Assembly (NCBI RefSeq): GCF_910587525.1
Contig: NZ_CAJULS010000097.1
Span: 1 to 8,949 of the forward strand
Length of the DNA stretch: 8,949 nt
Direction: 5' to 3'
Origin: an uncultured Oscillibacter sp.
GTDB lineage: Bacteria; Bacillota; Clostridia; Oscillospirales; Oscillospiraceae
Below are positions 5,617 to 8,949 of this stretch, one piece after another. The notes beneath the pieces were generated by a model. It saw nothing but the letters and a program-made list of their open reading frames with translations, was not told where the DNA came from and did no database searches. The position numbers and the translations under genes are program-made. How positions within the stretch are numbered: position 1 is the first letter of the stretch; every line of letters starts with the position of its first letter.

Positions 5617-6696
5617 ATGAATGAAACGCTCAAACAGGTGACCCACATCGACAACGTGCGCCTGGGCGGCGATGAAAAGAGCGTGGTCATCATTGACCAA
5701 ACGCAGCTGCCAAACCGCACTGTGTACCTGACTCTCCGCACACCAGAGGAAATCTATGACGCCATCAAGCTCCTCCAGGTCCGGGGAGCTCCGGCCATCG
5801 GCATTTGTGCCGCCTATGGCATCTACGCCCTGGCCCGCCAGTGGGAACTCTGGGATTATGACGCCTTTGCGGAGAAATTCCATGCCCAAAAGGAGTACCT
5901 GAATACCTCCCGCCCCACCGCCGTGAACCTCAGCTGGGCGCTGAACCGTATGGAGGGCGTGGTCACCGCCAACGCCGGAAAGCCTGTGGCGGAAGTGCTG
6001 GACCTCCTGGGCGGGGAATGCCGGGCCATTCACCAGGAGGACATTGCCATGTGCCGGGCTATCTCCGAGTACGGCCTGCGTCTTATCAAGGACGGCGACG
6101 GCGTCCTCACCCACTGCAACGCCGGCCCCCTGGCCACCTCCCGGTACGGCACGGCTTTGGGCCCCCTGTTTCTGGGCCATGAGCAGGGCATGAAGTTCCG
6201 CGTCTTCTCCGATGAAACGCGGCCCCTGCTTCAGGGCGCCCGGCTCACCTCCTACGAGCTCCAGCAGGCCGGCATCGATGTGACGCTGATCTGTGACAAC
6301 ATGGCCTCCATTGTCATGAAAAACGGCTGGGTCCAAGCCTGCTTCGTGGGCTGCGACCGGGTTGCCGCCAACGGCGACACCGCCAACAAGATCGGCACCA
6401 GCGGCGTGGCCATCCTGGCGAAGCACTACGGCATCCCCTTCTATGTCTTGGGTCCCACCTCCACCATCGACCTCAGCTGTCCCGATGGGGACCACATCCC
6501 CATCGAGCTCCGGGACCCCGGAGAGATCCGGGAAACGTGGTACATAGAGCCCATGGCCCTGCCCGAGGTGAAGTGCTACAATCCCGCCTTCGACGTCACC
6601 GACCACACGCTGATTTCCGGCATCGTGACAGAAAAGGGCATCTGCCGCGCACCGTACACGGAGAGCCTGGCTGCCCTTTTTCAAAGTCACAGATGA
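5617..6696 (+). CDS. mtnA: S-methyl-5-thioribose-1-phosphate isomerase / 5-deoxyribose-1-phosphate isomerase
   Basis: This 359-residue cytoplasmic aldose-ketose isomerase of the MtnA/eIF2B-like family converts 5-methylthioribose 1-phosphate to the ribulose 1-phosphate form. Close relatives (DrdI) act on 5-deoxyribose 1-phosphate. Motifs present are RGAPAIG (56-62), NLSWALNRM (104-112), THCNAG with catalytic Cys167, DETRPLLQGARLT (199-211), and GCDRVAANGDTANKIGT with catalytic Asp247. The C-terminal YNPAFDVT and IVTEKG blocks are also present. Cys167 and Asp247 sit +7 from the B. subtilis catalytic pair. Length is normal for the family. It lies between an aldolase and a nucleoside phosphorylase. 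No sugar kinase (MtnK) is present and none is needed if the phosphorylase makes the 1-phosphate. Ribose 1-phosphate isomerisation is a less likely alternative. Confidence 0.95.
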   Translation: MNETLKQVTHIDNVRLGGDEKSVVIIDQTQLPNRTVYLTLRTPEEIYDAIKLLQVRGAPAIGICAAYGIYALARQWELWDYDAFAEKFHAQKEYLNTSRPTAVNLSWALNRMEGVVTANAGKPVAEVLDLLGGECRAIHQEDIAMCRAISEYGLRLIKDGDGVLTHCNAGPLATSRYGTALGPLFLGHEQGMKFRVFSDETRPLLQGARLTSYELQQAGIDVTLICDNMASIVMKNGWVQACFVGCDRVAANGDTANKIGTSGVAILAKHYGIPFYVLGPTSTIDLSCPDGDHIPIELRDPGEIRETWYIEPMALPEVKCYNPAFDVTDHTLISGIVTEKGICRAPYTESLAALFQSHR

Positions 6697-6722
6697 ACGC
6701 GCATTTCCCATATTCCATTCTG

Positions 6723-6728
6723 TATAAT
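6723..6728 (+). promoter_or_regulatory. Consensus -10 box upstream of the phosphorylase gene
   Basis: A perfect TATAAT lies 26 nt after the mtnA stop in an AT-rich gap. The -35 position at 16-18 nt spacing (around 6699-6706) has no good TTGACA match, so an activator or weak basal use would be needed. A start near 6735 would give an 80-nt leader containing the hairpin at 6758-6777. Confidence 0.4.
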
Positions 6729-6757
6729 GGCGCTGTTAAATTACCGTTTGGCATTAC

Positions 6758-6777
6758 GGCTGGTTTTTGAACCAGCC
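6758..6777 (+). other. Hairpin in the mtnA-phosphorylase gap
   Basis: GGCTGGTT (6758-6765) and AACCAGCC (6770-6777) form a perfect 8-bp stem with a TTTG loop. No T-run follows on either strand, so it is not a standard intrinsic terminator. It may protect a processed transcript or act in the leader of the next gene. Confidence 0.55.
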
Positions 6778-6815
6778 TGGAAATGACCTGATTATTTGAG
6801 AAAGGACAGATTATT

Positions 6816-7544
6816 ATGACAAAAAGCTCTATCTCCGCCAGCATCAGCGTCACGGACGCCGAGATCGCCAAGATCGTCCTCATGCCCGGCGACCCCCTGC
6901 GGGCCAAACACGTGGCGGAGCGGTATCTGGAAAACCCCGTCTGCTTCAATACCGTGCGCAACATGCTGGGCTACACCGGCACCTACAAGGGGCGGCAGGT
7001 CTCCGTCATGGGCCACGGCATGGGCGTGCCCTCCATGGGCATCTACGCCACCGAGCTCTTCACACAGTTCGGCGTGGAGTCCATTATCCGCATCGGCTCC
7101 GCCGGGGGACTGTGCGGGCAGGTAAAGCTCCGGGACGTGATCATCGCCATGGCCGCCTCCACCAACTCCAACTACGGCGCCGCCTTCCCCTTCCCGGGGC
7201 TCTTCGCCCCCGTGGCCAACTATGAGATGCTGTCGGACGCCGTGGAGGCCGCCAAAACCCTTGGCGTCCGCACCCAGGTGGGCAGCGTTTTCACCAGCGA
7301 CCATTTCTACCACCCCTCCCCGGAGGTGAACAAGCAGGCCCGGGACCTGGGGCTGCTTGCGGTGGAGATGGAGACCGCCGGCCTCTACTGGACCGCCTCC
7401 GCCTTCCACAAACGGGCTCTGAGCCTTCTCACCATCTCCGACCACCTCTTTACCGGCGAGGCCCTCTCTGCCGAGGACCGGCAGGAGTCTTTCCACGAGA
7501 TGATGGAAGTGGCCCTGGAGACCGCCTGGAAGTGGGCGGAGTAA
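6816..7544 (+). CDS. deoD: DeoD-type purine nucleoside phosphorylase, possibly acting on 5'-deoxyadenosine or MTA
   Basis: This 242-residue enzyme cleaves a purine nucleoside with phosphate to free base and pentose 1-phosphate, in the cytoplasm and usually as a hexamer. Motifs are MPGDPLRAK with phosphate-binding Arg29, Arg48, GHGMGVPS (67-73 region), Arg92 and Ser95 (IRIGSAG), VEMET (183-187), and the catalytic pair Asp209 (ISDH) and Arg222 (EDRQ). These fit E. coli DeoD with a constant +5 offset. The residue equivalent to His4, which binds the ribose 5'-OH from the neighbouring subunit, is Ser9, and there is no His before residue 32. An AAAGGA site (6801-6806) precedes the ATG. With mtnA and the aldolase next to it, 5'-deoxy or 5'-methylthio nucleosides are the favoured substrates; ordinary adenosine or inosine cannot be excluded. 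Confidence 0.93.
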   Translation: MTKSSISASISVTDAEIAKIVLMPGDPLRAKHVAERYLENPVCFNTVRNMLGYTGTYKGRQVSVMGHGMGVPSMGIYATELFTQFGVESIIRIGSAGGLCGQVKLRDVIIAMAASTNSNYGAAFPFPGLFAPVANYEMLSDAVEAAKTLGVRTQVGSVFTSDHFYHPSPEVNKQARDLGLLAVEMETAGLYWTASAFHKRALSLLTISDHLFTGEALSAEDRQESFHEMMEVALETAWKWAE

Positions 7545-7556
7545 CCCCCGTCAACC

Positions 7557-7586
7557 CCCCCCGGAGGACCTTGGTCCTCCGGGGGG
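7557..7586. terminator. GC-rich hairpin at the convergent gene junction
   Basis: Thirteen base pairs form between 7557-7569 and 7574-7586 around a CTTG loop; the arms are GGAGGAC plus six C and the complement. It lies between the convergent phosphorylase (ends 7544) and GerMN lipoprotein gene (ends 7595). Only a short TCTTT follows on the plus strand, 5 nt or more away, and no T-run on the minus strand. It is probably a bidirectional transcript end, but not a textbook intrinsic terminator. Confidence 0.6.
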
Positions 7587-7594
7587 TCCGCTCT

Positions 7595-8497
7595 TTACGC
7601 CGTGTAGGGCTCAGACACATCCACACTCCCATAGCGCTCTTCAAACTCCCCGTCCACCAGAAAACGCACCTCGCTCACCGCCTCCAGGGAGCACAGAGAC
7701 TGGCTCAGAGACCGGAGAGCCGTACCCAGGGGCAGGTCCTCTGACAATCCGTCCACCAGCGCCGAGGACAGATTTACATAACAAGTATCCTCCTCCTGCC
7801 AGACGCTCCGCACCCGGAAGCCCTCCGGCAGGGCGGTAGAGAGGCCCTTGGTCTCCGGCGCCCCCTCCAGAGCCCGGATCACGGCGGCGGCCTGGGTGTC
7901 TCCCTCGTAGAGGTCCAGCGTCCGCTGCTCCTCCGTCAGGCCTCCCTCCTCATTCAGAAAGAACAGCGCCGCGTCCACAGTGCCCACCACATCCTCCTCG
8001 GAGGACAGCAGTACGTCCCGGGCGGTGAAGACCTGCTTGTCCCGGTAGGCCAGTTCCTGGCCCTGGACCGTGATCTTCACAGAGGTGATCTCCGGCAGCT
8101 GGGTGAGCGTCAGTGTCACGGCGTAGTCCGCCATGGTCAGGCGCACACCGGAGAGGGTGCTGTAAGCCGCGGAGAAATCCACCACTGCCCGGCTGCCCTC
8201 CACCTTGGCTGACAGCAGCGTGGTACTGGCAGGCAGTGTTCCCCGCAGCAGCTCGCTCTGGGGACCATCCAGCAGCCCCTCCACCAGGGCCTCCACCGAC
8301 GCCTGGGTATCCAGCCCCTCCGCCAGCTCCACCGTCTCCGTCCGGAACACGTCTCCGCCGGAGGAGGCCGAGAGATCTTCCTCGCGGAAATAGAGCTGGT
8401 AGCTGTTCTCGGCTGTCTCGCTGTCCGCCGGGGCGCAGGCGGCGCAGAACATCGCCAGCAGTATGCCACCCCAAAACAGCAGAACTTTCCCCCTCAC
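7595..8497 (-). CDS. Lipoprotein with two GerMN domains
   Basis: This 300-residue extracytoplasmic protein has a signal peptide (Arg2, Lys4, hydrophobic core 5-18) and a likely lipidated Cys21. The lipobox CAAC is atypical, with Cys18 where Leu is usual. Two repeats of the GerMN fold are visible, about residues 31-150 and 175-292. Each has an alpha-helical SVEALVEGLLDGP or AAAVIRALEGAP stretch, a LP..T/LPEGF strand, then AVVDFSAAY or CYVNLSSAL, and a C-terminal VxxVxFxVDG-type strand. B. subtilis GerM has the same double arrangement. The GTG start overlaps the kinase stop as GTGA, with AAGGAGGG upstream, so it is translationally coupled. This points to a signalling partner role, as with LpqB in actinobacteria, rather than proven sporulation function. 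Confidence 0.85.
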   Translation of the reverse strand: MRGKVLLFWGGILLAMFCAACAPADSETAENSYQLYFREEDLSASSGGDVFRTETVELAEGLDTQASVEALVEGLLDGPQSELLRGTLPASTTLLSAKVEGSRAVVDFSAAYSTLSGVRLTMADYAVTLTLTQLPEITSVKITVQGQELAYRDKQVFTARDVLLSSEEDVVGTVDAALFFLNEEGGLTEEQRTLDLYEGDTQAAAVIRALEGAPETKGLSTALPEGFRVRSVWQEEDTCYVNLSSALVDGLSEDLPLGTALRSLSQSLCSLEAVSEVRFLVDGEFEERYGSVDVSEPYTA

Positions 8498-8949
8498 AGC
8501 CGCTCTCCCTCCTTCGCATAGGGCCAGCGAACGGTGAATACCGCGCCGCCGCCGGGCCGGTTGGCCGCCTCCACAGTGCCGCCCCGCTTCTCCATGGTGT
8601 CCTGGACGATGGACAGTCCCAGTCCCGTGCCGCCGGCGGCACGGGAGCGGGCCTTGTCCACCCGGTAAAAGCGCTGGAAGATCCGGGGCAGATCCTCCTC
8701 CGGGATACCCGCGCCGTTGTCCGCCACCTCCAGCACCACCTGCTCACTGCGCCACCGCAGGGACACCTGCACGGCCCCGCCGGCAGCGGAGTATTTCACC
8801 GCGTTGTCCACCAGGTTGTAGATCACCTGGTGGATCTCGTCCTTGGCGGCCAGGACCGTACAGCCCTCCGCCGCGTCGTAAGTCATCTCCACGCCCTTCT
8901 CCTGGGCCACCAGGTTCATCATCCGCATCACCTGCTCCAAAACCGGCAG
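8494..8949 (-). CDS. Sensor histidine kinase, C-terminal ATPase part (N-terminus beyond window)
   Basis: The 151 visible residues run in frame off the right edge, so the sensor, membrane, HAMP and most of the phospho-acceptor domains are not seen. The HATPase domain is complete: N box YNLVDNAVKY (44-53 of the visible part), G1 box DNGAGIP (77-83), F box IFQRFYR (90-96) and G2 box GGTGLGL (106-112). The F box followed by VDKARSR is typical of OmpR/PhoB-partnered kinases, so the response regulator gene is probably upstream, outside the window. The TTG at 8940 is not a start; the frame is open through it. The stop overlaps the start of the GerMN lipoprotein gene by 4 nt. Confidence 0.93.
   Translation of the reverse strand: MPVLEQVMRMMNLVAQEKGVEMTYDAAEGCTVLAAKDEIHQVIYNLVDNAVKYSAAGGAVQVSLRWRSEQVVLEVADNGAGIPEEDLPRIFQRFYRVDKARSRAAGGTGLGLSIVQDTMEKRGGTVEAANRPGGGAVFTVRWPYAKEGERL

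Noticed and set aside
5491..6711. 406-codon open frame antisense to mtnA
   Set aside because: Shadow frame opposite a gene with intact catalytic motifs; no recognisable domain.

Overview
The window looks like chromosomal DNA of a GC-rich anaerobic Firmicute, most likely a gut clostridium of the Oscillospiraceae type (Flavonifractor/Lawsonibacter-like). This is an inference. It rests on strong AGGAGG ribosome binding sites, lipoprotein signal peptides, a GerMN-domain protein, high-GC codon use, and a set of enzymes suited to anaerobic sulfur and nucleoside metabolism. I see no phage, transposase, integrase or CRISPR.

Layout. (1) 1-231, minus strand: a tRNA-Ser(GCU) cut by the left edge, then a complete tRNA-Ser(UGA), with a good sigma-70-type promoter upstream. 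(2) 272-2991, minus strand: a three-gene ABC importer operon of the iron-siderophore/heme/cobalamin class, with overlapping genes in the order binding lipoprotein, FecCD permease, ATPase. (3) 3113-4651, plus strand, divergent from the importer: a siroheme/4Fe-4S reductase whose active-site residues look like sulfite reductase. (4) 4745-7544, plus strand: a class II (FucA-like) aldolase, an MtnA-type 5-thioribose/5-deoxyribose-1-phosphate isomerase, and a DeoD-type purine nucleoside phosphorylase. (5) 7595-8949, minus strand, convergent: a tandem GerMN lipoprotein overlapping by 4 nt the end of a histidine kinase that runs off the right edge.

How the genes fit together. The three plus-strand enzymes form a complete short pathway. 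The phosphorylase cleaves a 5'-modified adenosine (5'-deoxyadenosine or 5'-methylthioadenosine) to adenine and the sugar 1-phosphate. MtnA converts that to the ribulose 1-phosphate form. The aldolase splits it to dihydroxyacetone phosphate plus an aldehyde. This is the logic of the 'DHAP shunt', but with a DeoD-type phosphorylase in place of MtnP or Pfs+MtnK. The phosphorylase also lacks the N-terminal His that normally binds the ribose 5'-OH, which fits a 5'-deoxy substrate.

Non-coding structure. The 224-nt gap between the aldolase and mtnA holds a packed series of five hairpins, the first spanning the aldolase stop codon. The leader of the aldolase gene has alternating CCTCC and GGAGG blocks ending in the ribosome binding site. 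The gap before the phosphorylase has its own -10 box and a hairpin. The convergent gene junction at 7545-7594 holds a strong GC-rich hairpin.
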